Below, piece by piece: positions 18,511 through 26,353 of a DNA stretch of 64,000 nt. The translations under genes were made by a program, and so were the position numbers. Each line of letters begins with the position of its first letter. Position 1 is the first letter of the stretch. Under the pieces are notes generated by a model. It was given only the letters and a program-made list of their open reading frames with translations. It searched no databases and was not told the DNA's origin. Source of the stretch: JANMGV01 sp037440405 (lineage in GTDB: Bacteria > Planctomycetota > Planctomycetia > Pirellulales > Pirellulaceae); contig JBBIUE010000011.1 of assembly GCA_037440405.1 (NCBI GenBank), positions 17,876-81,875 on the forward strand. The letters are read 5' to 3'.

Positions 18511-20037
18511 TCACCGAGCGAGTTGAAATTCAATTTTGGTCGGCATTTTCCCTGCAGCGACAACCGCTCCGGAGAGCGTAACGGCGTAGCCAACATCCAG
18601 AGGTTGAACTTGGTATTCAAAGTCGTTGCCTGTCGAGGGATCGAGAAGGGGAGGGACAACGTCAAGTTCCTGCAGATGGCTCGGAGGCTTCCCGCCGTGT
18701 GCGGCCGCGTGCATGCGTATGGCTTCCATGGTCATCAGCATTCGGTGTCGCTGCTGGCAAGTTCGATGTGCTGACAAGGCAAGGTCAACGGCAGGTTGAT
18801 ACTGTTCGGCGAACAGGTTTCCAGGGGACAAGGACGTTTCCTGAGGGGCCTTCGTCGTCGCGTTTGCAAGTCGATCGGACCATGTCGTCGAGACACGGTT
18901 TTCCAATAAGGCGCGACCCTGCCGTTGGTCCGTCGCTATTCGAAAATCGTGGAGCATATCGATGGCCAAGAGCCGCCATTTGGGAAGCGTGTTGAGCCTC
19001 TCTTCGGTCCAACCCGACTGTTTCAATCGTTTTCTCGCTTCATCCATGTCGACGGCTGCCAGCATGAGCAAGGGATTACTGCTTCCCTCTGCCGCAGTTT
19101 GCTGAAACTGCTTTCGCGATTGCCGCCACAGTCGTTCCCACTCGGCGTCGTCGATGTCTTGGCGATCTGCTAAGAAGAGCGCAGGCAAGACCTCCTCGAC
19201 AGCCGATACCTCGTAATCGATGGCACGATGCATACCGATCAAGGTGCTTTCCGGGACCGTCGCCAACGCCCAATAAGCATTTGGGAATGCTTCGATCTCG
19301 ATACAAGCTAGTACGGCGGAATGCATGCTGCCGAAAATGGAAAGAGCAACCAAATGTTGAAGGATCGTATCTCCGTGCAAAGCAAACTCCGCCAATCGAA
19401 ACCCTGCCTGAAGCGATTGAAAGGACCGTGCGATCCGCCCTTTTTTGGCGTGGATGATCGAATCACAGTGGAGCAATCTTGCGAGCTGACGCGCCTGCTG
19501 CACTTCTGGCAAGAGGATGGAGTAAGCTTCGCTACTATTTAGATCCGGCGTCCGCAGGTTCCACCGCAAGTCGTCACAATGTGCCAGTTCATCCAATTCG
19601 CGCAGTACCGGAGCAAACGTTTCGAGCATCGATTCGACCTCCTGGACGTTCCACTCGGTCCAATCACGCATCTCCACGTTCGCTGTCCAGCGGCTCCTGA
19701 ATTCCACAGGTTGTAGCTGGAACAGCATGGCAGCTCTCGCAAAATGGACGCCGGCTGTTCCAACGCGGATCTGTCGCGGCGAGGGATAGCAACGGTACTG
19801 AAACCGGCTATTCGGCTCGTTGGCTGGTTTTAGAATCGGCACCTTCTTTCCCGCGTCGGTTTCGGGGGCGGACATTGGAGCTCGTTGCTGACTCTTGGCC
19901 TGCAATTCTTCAATGGTCATACCTGAACCCAACGGTTGGCTGGGTGGCGGCTGCTGACCCAAGGCGTTATGGGCTACCATCAGAGCGAGCAGCAAACAAT
20001 CGAACAATCTTGCTGAAGGTGCATGCGTTTTTGTCAT
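18511..20037 (-). CDS. secreted hypothetical protein in ECF sigma module
   Basis: A 508-residue protein with a signal peptide (LFDCLLLALMVAHNALGQQ, about residues 11-29) and a Pro/Gln-rich linker after it. The mature part is largely alpha-helical, with several blocks such as RQLARLLHCDSIIHAKKGRI that resemble repeat-type scaffolds, but I recognise no family. The C-terminus ends in FEYQVQPLDVGYAVTLSG-type beta strands. The gene starts 37 bp after the candidate anti-sigma gene and is followed 63 bp later by the DUF1559-like gene, so one transcript is likely. The Shine-Dalgarno sequence is weak (GGA). Function unknown; an envelope role is inferred from export and operon context. Confidence 0.72.
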   Translation of the reverse strand: MTKTHAPSARLFDCLLLALMVAHNALGQQPPPSQPLGSGMTIEELQAKSQQRAPMSAPETDAGKKVPILKPANEPNSRFQYRCYPSPRQIRVGTAGVHFARAAMLFQLQPVEFRSRWTANVEMRDWTEWNVQEVESMLETFAPVLRELDELAHCDDLRWNLRTPDLNSSEAYSILLPEVQQARQLARLLHCDSIIHAKKGRIARSFQSLQAGFRLAEFALHGDTILQHLVALSIFGSMHSAVLACIEIEAFPNAYWALATVPESTLIGMHRAIDYEVSAVEEVLPALFLADRQDIDDAEWERLWRQSRKQFQQTAAEGSSNPLLMLAAVDMDEARKRLKQSGWTEERLNTLPKWRLLAIDMLHDFRIATDQRQGRALLENRVSTTWSDRLANATTKAPQETSLSPGNLFAEQYQPAVDLALSAHRTCQQRHRMLMTMEAIRMHAAAHGGKPPSHLQELDVVPPLLDPSTGNDFEYQVQPLDVGYAVTLSGAVVAAGKMPTKIEFQLAR

Positions 20038-20074
20038 TTTTGTTCCAATTCGAAGGCGGCTTTTGAAAGACGGG

Positions 20075-20881
20075 TCAAAGCAAACTTTCTTTCAGAAGCT
20101 GTGCGTAGGTTGAGCGAATCTGATCAACACTGGTAGACTCGGGATTCGTAAACTTCAAGGACTCCGCATCTCGTGATACATGTCGTATGGGGCGTGACCA
20201 CTCTTCAGCGGGAAGGAATCCAAGTGTGCTACAGAATCGTCTCCATCCTTGTGCCACTTGATTTTGATTCGCGCCCGCAACGATTCGTTTCGAGCTGGGA
20301 TTTTCTGGATCAAGATACGGCACGGGAGAGGACGGAAACGTAGACCGAAAACCATACCAGAGTTTCAGCGCCGCTTCGAGCGATTGGGAGTCCGAAGACG
20401 CTTCTGCAGCGAAGTCGAAACGGCTGATCGAATCGCGTTCAGGAGAGGATTCGACACCTACCTTCTCAGTGTGTTGCTGACTTGATACTTCTTCAGACAC
20501 TGCGGCAGAACCACCGTTCACCGCGAGCTCCGCGGAAGCATCGGAATGGATAGTGGCAGGACTGGCTAGGGTGACGGATCGCGACGCAAACACGCCTTCT
20601 CCATCACGAAGTGATTCGAACCGAGGCATCATCAAAAACGTCACCATGCTGGCAGCGATCCCAAGAGCGGCACCACCGACGAACGCTTGCCATGACTTTC
20701 TGTGCGCTGAGGCCACCGGCCCAGCCCCAGCGCTTTGATTCAGACACGCTTCCCAACCTGCTCGGTAGAACGTCACCGCTGGGTCCATCGCCTCGCTGGA
20801 AGGCAAAAGTCGTTTCAACGAGAATTCCAACTCTCGATTCTCAAACTCATCATCAGCGTTCAGTCGATTTTCGCGGTTCAT
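20075..20881 (-). CDS. single-span membrane protein, candidate anti-sigma factor
   Basis: A 268-residue protein with a cytoplasmic N-terminal region of about 63 residues, one membrane segment (WQAFVGGAALGIAASMVTFL, about 64-83) and a periplasmic Ser/Glu-rich part ending in a helical domain. It lies directly downstream of an ECF sigma factor gene, and this topology is what anti-sigma factors have. The zinc anti-sigma motif HxxxCxxC is absent, so if it is an anti-sigma factor it is of another class. GAGGA lies 7 bases before the ATG. The sigma/anti-sigma role is inferred from context and topology, not from sequence homology. Confidence 0.68.
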   Translation of the reverse strand: MNRENRLNADDEFENRELEFSLKRLLPSSEAMDPAVTFYRAGWEACLNQSAGAGPVASAHRKSWQAFVGGAALGIAASMVTFLMMPRFESLRDGEGVFASRSVTLASPATIHSDASAELAVNGGSAAVSEEVSSQQHTEKVGVESSPERDSISRFDFAAEASSDSQSLEAALKLWYGFRSTFPSSPVPYLDPENPSSKRIVAGANQNQVAQGWRRFCSTLGFLPAEEWSRPIRHVSRDAESLKFTNPESTSVDQIRSTYAQLLKESLL

Positions 20882-20941
20882 GTTAAATCCTCATTCCGCT
20901 TCGTTGCGTCGTAACCGTTCACGACTCACGCGCGGGCCGCC

Positions 20942-20998
20942 GCAATTTTGGCGGTTGGAACGGATATGTTTCGCCAAGTTGTAATTCGCCAAAATTGC
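20942..20998. promoter_or_regulatory. 12-bp perfect inverted repeat between ECF sigma and candidate anti-sigma genes
   Basis: GCAATTTTGGCG at 20942-20953 is exactly mirrored by CGCCAAAATTGC at 20987-20998, with 33 bases between. It lies in the 163-bp gap between the sigma factor stop and the start of the next gene. It could be an operator, or an RNA stem that sets the ratio of sigma to anti-sigma or protects the 3' end. No T run follows on the minus strand, so it is not a typical terminator. Confidence 0.45.
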
Positions 20999-21044
20999 TC
21001 TGGCCCTGCGGTTAAACGAAGAGCCTGACTCCATTCGTGAACGC

Positions 21045-21545
21045 TTACGTTGCGTCTCTGCCACATTGATGTATCAAGTGATTTCGAATAGTATCCAGGG
21101 CTTCTCGATATCGGCGATGAACCGTCGAAGCCGGCATATCAAGGATTTCTGCGATTTTGCGAAAGGGTAAGTTGTTCCATAGGTGCGCGACGACAATCTC
21201 TCGGAGTTCCGTGGGAAGCGACCGAAGTGCTACTTCGCAATCCGTCCCCGAAAGTTCGAGGTCATTCGTCTCAGTCGTGGTGAACCACTGACCCTCCGGA
21301 CGGGCTGCTCGCTGCTCTCGTACCTGACTTCTTCCATCCCGGCGAGCGTGATCGATGGACAGGTTGCGAACGACGCGAGCTAACCACGCATGAGCATCTT
21401 CGGGCTCAGGGTCCTCCGAGGCCAAGCGAATAAAGGCTTCCTGAACGCAATCATCGGCGGAAAGACATCTCATCCGAGCGAGTAGCCGAAGCGAGGATGC
21501 GTGCTGGTGCCACAGCTCCGCGAGCTTCGACGCACTGATGGGCAT
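21045..21545 (-). CDS. ECF-type RNA polymerase sigma factor
   Basis: A 166-residue sigma-70 family protein with the two-domain ECF layout. Region 2 is at about residues 10-75 (LSADDCVQEAFIRLAS, then WLARVVRNLSIDHARR). Region 4 is at about 105-155 (LPTELREIVVAHLWNNLPFRKIAEIL and the helix-turn-helix MPASTVHRRYREALDTI). I chose the ATG at 21545 because GGGAGAG lies 5 bases upstream. A GTG 13 codons earlier is the alternative. The gene heads a four-gene set with a one-span membrane protein and two secreted proteins, which suggests an envelope-sensing regulon. It is divergent from the GDSL-DUF1080 gene. Confidence 0.9.
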   Translation of the reverse strand: MPISASKLAELWHQHASSLRLLARMRCLSADDCVQEAFIRLASEDPEPEDAHAWLARVVRNLSIDHARRDGRSQVREQRAARPEGQWFTTTETNDLELSGTDCEVALRSLPTELREIVVAHLWNNLPFRKIAEILDMPASTVHRRYREALDTIRNHLIHQCGRDAT

Positions 21546-21803
21546 GTCATCTCTCCCGAAGGCTTGTTCAGAAATCGCCGTCACTCAGAAAACTAGACGT
21601 CATCCTCATACCGTTGTCCGACAAATTGCGACAATCGCCAAGAATCCGGGAATTTCCTCCTGCACGCTTGGGATTCCAGCTTGACCGAACCCGATCGCCA
21701 AGCTTTCATCATAAGGCACTTACAAACCACAGAGATTTGCCCAGCTCACGCCTATCTACGCCTATCTATTTGCCGTGCTTTCTCCATTCCTTCGAGCGAA
21801 ATC

Positions 21804-23180
21804 ATGATTTTTCCCCACTTGTTCAAGCATGTCGGACTGTTGTCGATCTTGTTCGTCACAACTGCAACTTCATTGGTGATCGTCGCGAATGCCCAAGATC
21901 GTCAGGCTTCGCAATTGCAGACGCTTGCGCTTCCTGAAACCGATGAAGGATTGCCAGGGGCTGGCCCGATTCGTCGCTACGACTGGTTTCGCAATCTTTG
22001 GCTTCAAAGACGGTCCGCTTGGATGAAGCAGCGCGATGGTGCGCAGGGTTCGTTGGTGTTCTTGGGAGATTCCATCACGCAGGGGTGGGGAGAAAACCTC
22101 GACGAACGATTTGGAAGCAGGATCGCCAATCGAGGTATCAGTGGCGATACCACTCGCGGTATGCTGCTACGTCTAGGAGACGATGTCTTGGCTCTGCGAC
22201 CATCGGGTATCGTTATGTTGATGGGTACCAACGACATCGAAGAAGGTGCCGATCCAGCGACGATTGTGAACAACATCCAACTCATCGTTGAACGATGCTA
22301 CAAGCATCGAGATGATTTGCCGATCGTGCTTTGCCTCGTTTTTCCGAGTTCACCCCAAATGCGGCGTCCCCCAGAGACTATCCAATCGGTCAACGATGGA
22401 CTTCGAAAAGCATTCAAGGGAAACCGTCAAGTAACCTTGTTGGACACTTGGACATTGTTCGCTGGTCCAGATAACAATGCGAAGCTAGAAGACATGCCGG
22501 ATCTGCTGCACTTGAACGAAGCTGGCTACAAGAAATGGGAAAAAGCGTTGGTGCCCATTTTGGAGACATTGGCACTCGTGCCGGTCGCTTCGGAAGACTT
22601 CGAGCCCGAAGCCGGATTTGAGACGCTTTTCAACGGAGATGACCTCACGGGTTGGGGTTTTCAGAAAACCTCGTTGGAAGATCGTCAAGCACGTGCGAAT
22701 TGGCTTGATCGCAATCCCGGAGCGGCTGAGTGGCCGTTGGTGGATGAGCCGATTTGGTTCGACGGAGAAACGCAAAGCGATGATGGGAGGTTCGTCGCCA
22801 GGCACAACCGGATCGTGGTAACCACACCGAGCGCGGGTAGACGCATCCAGGTCCTTTCAACGAAAAAGGAATTCAATCAGGATTTTGTGCTTCGGCTCGA
22901 ATTTCGGGCGACGCCGAACGCCGATAGTGGGATCTTTATTCGCGGCAAACAACTTCAATGTCGCGACTACGCGCTGGCGGGACCTTACAAGGAACTCGCA
23001 AATTATCGACCGCAGGACTGGAACGCAATCGAAATTCGAGTCACAGGTACAAAGGCTCAATGCACCTGCAATGGCGAAGTTTTGGAAGAGGCGATGGAGA
23101 TTCCTCAAGCGGGGCCGATCGGTTTTGAAGGTGATCGCGGCCAAGTTGAATACCGCCGCATTCGGGTTCAGTCTTTCTGA
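21804..23180 (+). CDS. secreted GDSL/SGNH hydrolase fused to DUF1080
   Basis: A 458-residue exported protein. A signal peptide (about 1-30, ending IVANAQ) precedes an SGNH hydrolase domain: FLGDSITQGWG with nucleophile Ser90, a Gly at NRGISGD, GTND at 141-144 and the DLLHLN block with Asp233 and His236. These are all four blocks of the SGNH family. From about residue 271 a DUF1080 domain follows (FETLFNGDDLTGW, RATPNADSGIFIRG, QDWNAIEIRVTG), a concanavalin-like fold linked to sugar binding or 3-keto-glycoside hydrolysis. The combination suggests deacetylation or deacylation of a polysaccharide bound by the second domain. I chose the ATG at 21804 because the 41 upstream codons would precede the signal peptide. 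Confidence 0.88.
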   Translation: MIFPHLFKHVGLLSILFVTTATSLVIVANAQDRQASQLQTLALPETDEGLPGAGPIRRYDWFRNLWLQRRSAWMKQRDGAQGSLVFLGDSITQGWGENLDERFGSRIANRGISGDTTRGMLLRLGDDVLALRPSGIVMLMGTNDIEEGADPATIVNNIQLIVERCYKHRDDLPIVLCLVFPSSPQMRRPPETIQSVNDGLRKAFKGNRQVTLLDTWTLFAGPDNNAKLEDMPDLLHLNEAGYKKWEKALVPILETLALVPVASEDFEPEAGFETLFNGDDLTGWGFQKTSLEDRQARANWLDRNPGAAEWPLVDEPIWFDGETQSDDGRFVARHNRIVVTTPSAGRRIQVLSTKKEFNQDFVLRLEFRATPNADSGIFIRGKQLQCRDYALAGPYKELANYRPQDWNAIEIRVTGTKAQCTCNGEVLEEAMEIPQAGPIGFEGDRGQVEYRRIRVQSF

Positions 23181-23302
23181 GCAATGTAACTGCGCGATAA
23201 CGCCTACCGATTGCAACGTCTTGGCGAGCCGTCGAGTTTCGACAACAATGTTCGCTCTCATTACGTAACCGTATCAACTTGCATTCGAGAGGCTGATTTC
23301 CA

Positions 23303-23815
23303 ATGGCAAACGTGACGTTCAAGGGAACTCCCATGACTTTGGTGGGCAAGGAATTGACTCCTGGATCCGCTGCTCCGCCGTTCACCATTCACTATTTCGA
23401 AGGTGGACTCAAGACGATTACCCAAGATGATTTGAAAGGCAAGCCGACCTTAGTCAGCGTGGTTCCTTCGCTGGACACAGGCGTCTGCCAAATTCAAACC
23501 AAGAAGTTCAATCAGGAGTTGTCGGCGTTGGGAGACAAGATTAACGCGCTCACCGTAAGTCGAGATCTGCCTTTCGCGATGAACCGCTTTTGCGGTGCGG
23601 AGGATATCAAGTCAATGAGAGTCGGAAGCGATTATCAGGACGGGAGTTTTGGACGAGCCTGGGGCGTCATGATGGATGAGTTGAAATTGCTCTGCCGTGC
23701 CGTTTTTGTGCTCGATTCCCAGGGAAAAGTTGTTTACTCGGAGATTGTTCCAGAAGTGACGCAAGAGCCCAACTACACTCCGGCACTCGATGCGTTGAAA
23801 GGTTGTCTCGCTTAG
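23303..23815 (+). CDS. tpx: thiol peroxidase (atypical 2-Cys peroxiredoxin)
   Basis: A 170-residue Tpx protein that reduces hydroperoxides using thioredoxin. The peroxidatic motif SLDTGVCQIQT carries Thr59 and Cys62. The resolving Cys97 sits in NRFCGAED, at the usual Tpx spacing. Length and start (MANVTFKGTPMTLVGKEL) match the family. AGAGGCTG precedes the ATG. It is cytoplasmic, and the gap on each side suggests a single-gene transcript. No OxyR or PerR gene is nearby. Confidence 0.95.
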   Translation: MANVTFKGTPMTLVGKELTPGSAAPPFTIHYFEGGLKTITQDDLKGKPTLVSVVPSLDTGVCQIQTKKFNQELSALGDKINALTVSRDLPFAMNRFCGAEDIKSMRVGSDYQDGSFGRAWGVMMDELKLLCRAVFVLDSQGKVVYSEIVPEVTQEPNYTPALDALKGCLA

Positions 23816-24357
23816 CCGATCCTCGGAGCACTTGGCCGCGAAACGATTCCAGAGGTGAAAGCAACGCTCTGTGTTGAGCCAAGACACCTACCTTGTAGAA
23901 TCAAAGTAACAGATCTGAATTTAACGAGCGTCTGATTGGAAGAATATCTCGAAGTGCAGGCGAGAGGCGTCGTTACTGAAATCGCGCCCTCGACTGCCTT
24001 CGGTTGGAATTGGTACCAGCTCATCAGCCACGGTCGAGGACTTTGCGGTTCGATCGGAACAGGAAGGGGCACAGGTGACAATAGAGAAGTGGCGCAAATT
24101 TCCAGTTTTTTTCACTTTATGTGAAGCTTTGCCGAGATTTCAATTGACTTGGCCTTGCTTTCCTCTCAATAATCTGGGCTCGTTTAAGCCGGTTCTCATC
24201 TGCGTAGCGTTGAGGGGATTTAGTTTCCCTTGGCAGTGTATGTAGCATCAATCATTCGCCACAGGCATTGACCAGCAACTTGTGGGGAATTGGGGATCGG
24301 TTGGTTCATGCTGGTGATATGGTATGGGCCTTCGGGCCGTTTCGAAGGAGTTTGTTG
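23816..24357. other. tpx to RNA-binding-protein interval with long leader
   Basis: No supported gene in 542 bases. The second half contains a good -35/-10 pair (24144-24173) and about 180 bases of untranslated leader before the RNA-binding protein gene. An inverted repeat TTCAC-TTTAT-GTGAA at 24111-24125 lies 18 bases upstream of the -35 box and could be an operator. Confidence 0.5.
24144..24173 (+). promoter_or_regulatory. candidate sigma-70 promoter of RRM protein gene
   Basis: TTGACT (24144-24149) and AATAAT (24168-24173) are separated by 18 bases; each matches 5 of 6 consensus positions. Transcription would start near 24180, giving a leader of about 178 bases. Just before the Shine-Dalgarno sequence the leader contains a GGCC-TTCG-GGCC hairpin (24327-24338) with a very stable C(UUCG)G tetraloop. 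Confidence 0.5.
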
Positions 24358-24717
24358 GTGACGAATATTTATGTTGGGAACCTGTCGTATCGTGCTACCG
24401 AGGATGAATTGCGACAGGCTTTTGGACGGTATGGACAGGTTAGTTCGGTGAGCATCATCACCGACCGAGAAACTGGGCGTTCGCGAGGCTTTGCTTTCGT
24501 CGAAATGCCAAACGATAGTGAGGCCAAAGCGGCCATTGATGGTTTGAATCAGCAAGAGGTTGCTGGCAGGCGAGTTTCGATCAACGAAGCTCGTCCACGT
24601 GAGAATCGCTCCGGCGGTGGCGGCGGAGGTGGAGGTGGCGGCGGAGGCCGTCGATTCCGCTCCGGTGGCCGTGGTGAATACCAGGGCCGAGGCGATAGCA
24701 ATTATTATCGCGACTAA
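24358..24717 (+). CDS. RRM RNA-binding protein with Gly-rich tail
   Basis: A 119-residue protein: one RNA recognition motif (residues 2-78) with RNP2 IYVGNL (4-9) and RNP1 RGFAFVEM (43-50), then a tail with 12 consecutive Gly followed by Arg/Gly/Tyr-rich sequence. This is the layout of cyanobacterial and planctomycete Rbp proteins, which bind RNA and are often cold-induced. I chose the GTG at 24358 because AAGGAG lies 7 bases upstream; upstream in-frame codons lie in the leader. It is probably monocistronic, with its own promoter and terminator. Cold induction is inferred from the family and the long leader, not shown. Confidence 0.9.
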   Translation: MTNIYVGNLSYRATEDELRQAFGRYGQVSSVSIITDRETGRSRGFAFVEMPNDSEAKAAIDGLNQQEVAGRRVSINEARPRENRSGGGGGGGGGGGGRRFRSGGRGEYQGRGDSNYYRD

Positions 24718-24751
24718 CACTCCTTCAAATTGCGCGCGGTTGATCATGATG

Positions 24752-24785
24752 AAGTTCCGGTGTCAAAAGCATCGGAACTTTTTTT
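24752..24785 (+). terminator. rho-independent terminator of RRM protein gene
   Basis: An AAGTTCCGGTG / CATCGGAACTT stem of 11 pairs (one G-T wobble) with a 7-base loop is followed by a T run to 24785. It starts 34 bases after the RRM gene stop. Confidence 0.8.
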
Positions 24786-24861
24786 ATGAAAGCAGAGGGC
24801 AGGAATGCGGATCGTATCCACGAGGGAACCAGAAGACCGAGTCGAAACTCTCGCTTCGCTG

Positions 24862-25653
24862 TCACTGGTTTAATCGAATGATGTAACAGTGTGCACCTGT
24901 AGGATCGGATATCATTGCGATACGTCCAACCTTGGGAACATCAAATGCTGGAACCGGATGCTGTCCGCCGGCTTTCAATGCCTGAGCGATGCAGGCCTCG
25001 ACGTCCGGAACGAGAATGTAGATCGCCCAATGAGCTGGAGTATTTCCCCATTCGGCTGACATCGGCAGGATTCCCCCAAAGCGATTGTCCCCGACGCTGA
25101 TTTCGGAGTAGCTTGCTGAGTCGAGCATTGGTAGAGGCGATTCTGAATACACCCATCCGAACAATGCCGAATAAAATTCGCGAGCCATGTTCGTCTCACG
25201 AGTCGCCAACTCGACCCACCCAATCGCGAAATCTTCATTCATCACAAAATTTCCGCCCTCGGTCGATTTCGATTGCCATAAACAGAAAACAGCTCCCGTC
25301 GGATCGCTGATGACACTCAGTCGGCCATGGCCGCTTACATCCATGGGATGAACGATCACGGCCCCTCCCAGCTCCGCAGCGCGTTGTGTCATGGCATCGC
25401 AATCGTCGACTGAGAAATAAACAGCCCAATGGGAGGGTACGCCCTGCGTCTTTTGCTCTTCCTGCATGCTGCAGAATGCGCCGATGCTGCCGTTGGCATT
25501 CGAAAGAAATGAATAAATACCGACCGGACCTAAGTCCATATCGCTTCGCTGCCAGCCGAAGACCGCCTCATAAAAGCGAAAACTCGCGTCCGTATCCGTG
25601 CTTGATAATTCGAACCAACATGGTGTTCCTTGACGAAACTCAGTGATCAACAA
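24862..25653 (-). CDS. two-domain VOC (glyoxalase/bleomycin-resistance fold) protein
   Basis: A protein of about 263 residues with two VOC domains in tandem. Domain one runs from PCWFELSSTDTDASFRFYEA (near 10) to SDPTGAVFCLWQ; domain two runs from GWVELATRETNMAREFYSAL (near 140) to SDPTGAHCYIIRL at the end. The repeated SDPTGA ending and the FYxxxFGW motifs are typical of the CFP32/hydroxylase-like VOC group. The catalytic role is unknown. I chose the TTG at 25653, which follows AGGGGA by 6 bases. The frame stays open further upstream to 25890, but that stretch has no domain and overlaps the nuo promoter region. It is transcribed away from nuoA. Confidence 0.82.
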   Translation of the reverse strand: MLITEFRQGTPCWFELSSTDTDASFRFYEAVFGWQRSDMDLGPVGIYSFLSNANGSIGAFCSMQEEQKTQGVPSHWAVYFSVDDCDAMTQRAAELGGAVIVHPMDVSGHGRLSVISDPTGAVFCLWQSKSTEGGNFVMNEDFAIGWVELATRETNMAREFYSALFGWVYSESPLPMLDSASYSEISVGDNRFGGILPMSAEWGNTPAHWAIYILVPDVEACIAQALKAGGQHPVPAFDVPKVGRIAMISDPTGAHCYIIRLNQ

Positions 25654-25840
25654 AATATGTTCCCCTGCAAGATTGTTTGATTGTGAATGACCGAACAGCA
25701 CATGGCTTGAACGATCGCAATTGTTCCGCCAGAGAACTCCAATTCTAACGTACTTCTCGCGAGAACGCTTCAGGAATGAAGAAGGTTTGGAAAGTCGGAT
25801 CAACCTCGGAATGTCCCAGAGGTGGATCGGCCCAGACATC

Positions 25841-25868
25841 TTGACGCAGCGGCTAAAATGCCTACGAT
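25841..25868 (+). promoter_or_regulatory. candidate promoter of nuo operon
   Basis: TTGACG (25841-25846) and TACGAT (25863-25868) are 16 bases apart. The first matches 5 of 6 and the second 4 of 6 of the sigma-70 consensus. The palindrome at 25871-25896 begins 2 bases after the -10 box, so a protein bound there would block this promoter. Confidence 0.4.
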
Positions 25869-25870
25869 AT

Positions 25871-25896
25871 GACTTTGTGATTTTTTTCACAAAGTC
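25871..25896. promoter_or_regulatory. perfect Crp/Fnr-type palindrome upstream of nuoA
   Basis: GACTTTGTGA (25871-25880), six T, TCACAAAGTC (25887-25896). The two 10-base arms are exact reverse complements, and the core reads TGTGA-N6-TCACA, the Crp half-site arrangement. Its centre is about 89 bases upstream of the nuoA start. It could also fold as an RNA stem-loop with a T6 loop. Confidence 0.55.
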
Positions 25897-25972
25897 CCAG
25901 CCCGCGCGCGGCTATGCGGATCTTTTGCGTCGAGTGTTTCCGCGAGAAAAGCTCACTTACGGGAGCGGTTAC

Positions 25973-26353
25973 GTGGCCGAATACATTCCCATTCTGGTTT
26001 GGTTGATCTGTTGCCTAGGATTTGCAGCGGTCAGCTTGATACTTCCGCATCTTGTCGCCCCCAGCAAGCGTACTCCGGTTAAAGGAATGCCCTATGAATC
26101 CGGTGTCGACCCTGTGGAAGACGCTCGTAAGCCGATGGACATCAAGTTCTATCTGATAGCGATTTTGTTCTTGGTATTCGACCTTGAACTCATATTCATC
26201 TACCCATGGGCAGTGGCATTCCGTAGCGAAGGCGGGCTCGCTCCTGAGATGCGACCGCTGGTCATGGTTGTTCTGCTGACTCTGATTTGGACGTTAGCAA
26301 TCGCGTTTTTAATCGCATGGCGGAAAGGGGTGTTCGAATGGCGTCAAAACTAG
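25973..26353 (+). CDS. nuoA: NADH-quinone oxidoreductase subunit A
   Basis: A 126-residue complex I membrane subunit with three membrane segments (about 5-27, 62-84, 93-116). The conserved loop KGMPYESGVDP (about 40-50) and FDLELIFIYPWA identify NuoA; the loop lies near the quinone site. I chose the GTG at 25973 because GGAG lies 7 bases upstream and this gives the normal family length; the open frame runs 84 codons further upstream without similarity. It is the first gene of the 14-gene nuo operon, and its 3' end overlaps the start of nuoB by 16 bases. Confidence 0.93.
   Translation: MAEYIPILVWLICCLGFAAVSLILPHLVAPSKRTPVKGMPYESGVDPVEDARKPMDIKFYLIAILFLVFDLELIFIYPWAVAFRSEGGLAPEMRPLVMVVLLTLIWTLAIAFLIAWRKGVFEWRQN

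Larger units (their letters stand above)
25654..25972. other. divergent regulatory region between VOC gene and nuoA
   Basis: These 319 bases hold the starts of two divergent transcripts. A candidate nuo promoter and a Crp/Fnr-type palindrome lie at 25841-25896. The minus-strand frame that remains open here shows no domain, so I treat it as noncoding. Confidence 0.5.

Noticed and set aside
25654..25890. N-terminal extension of the VOC protein by about 79 residues
   Set aside because: The stretch has no similarity to VOC proteins, overlaps the nuo promoter region, and a TTG with a good Shine-Dalgarno sequence starts the domain directly.
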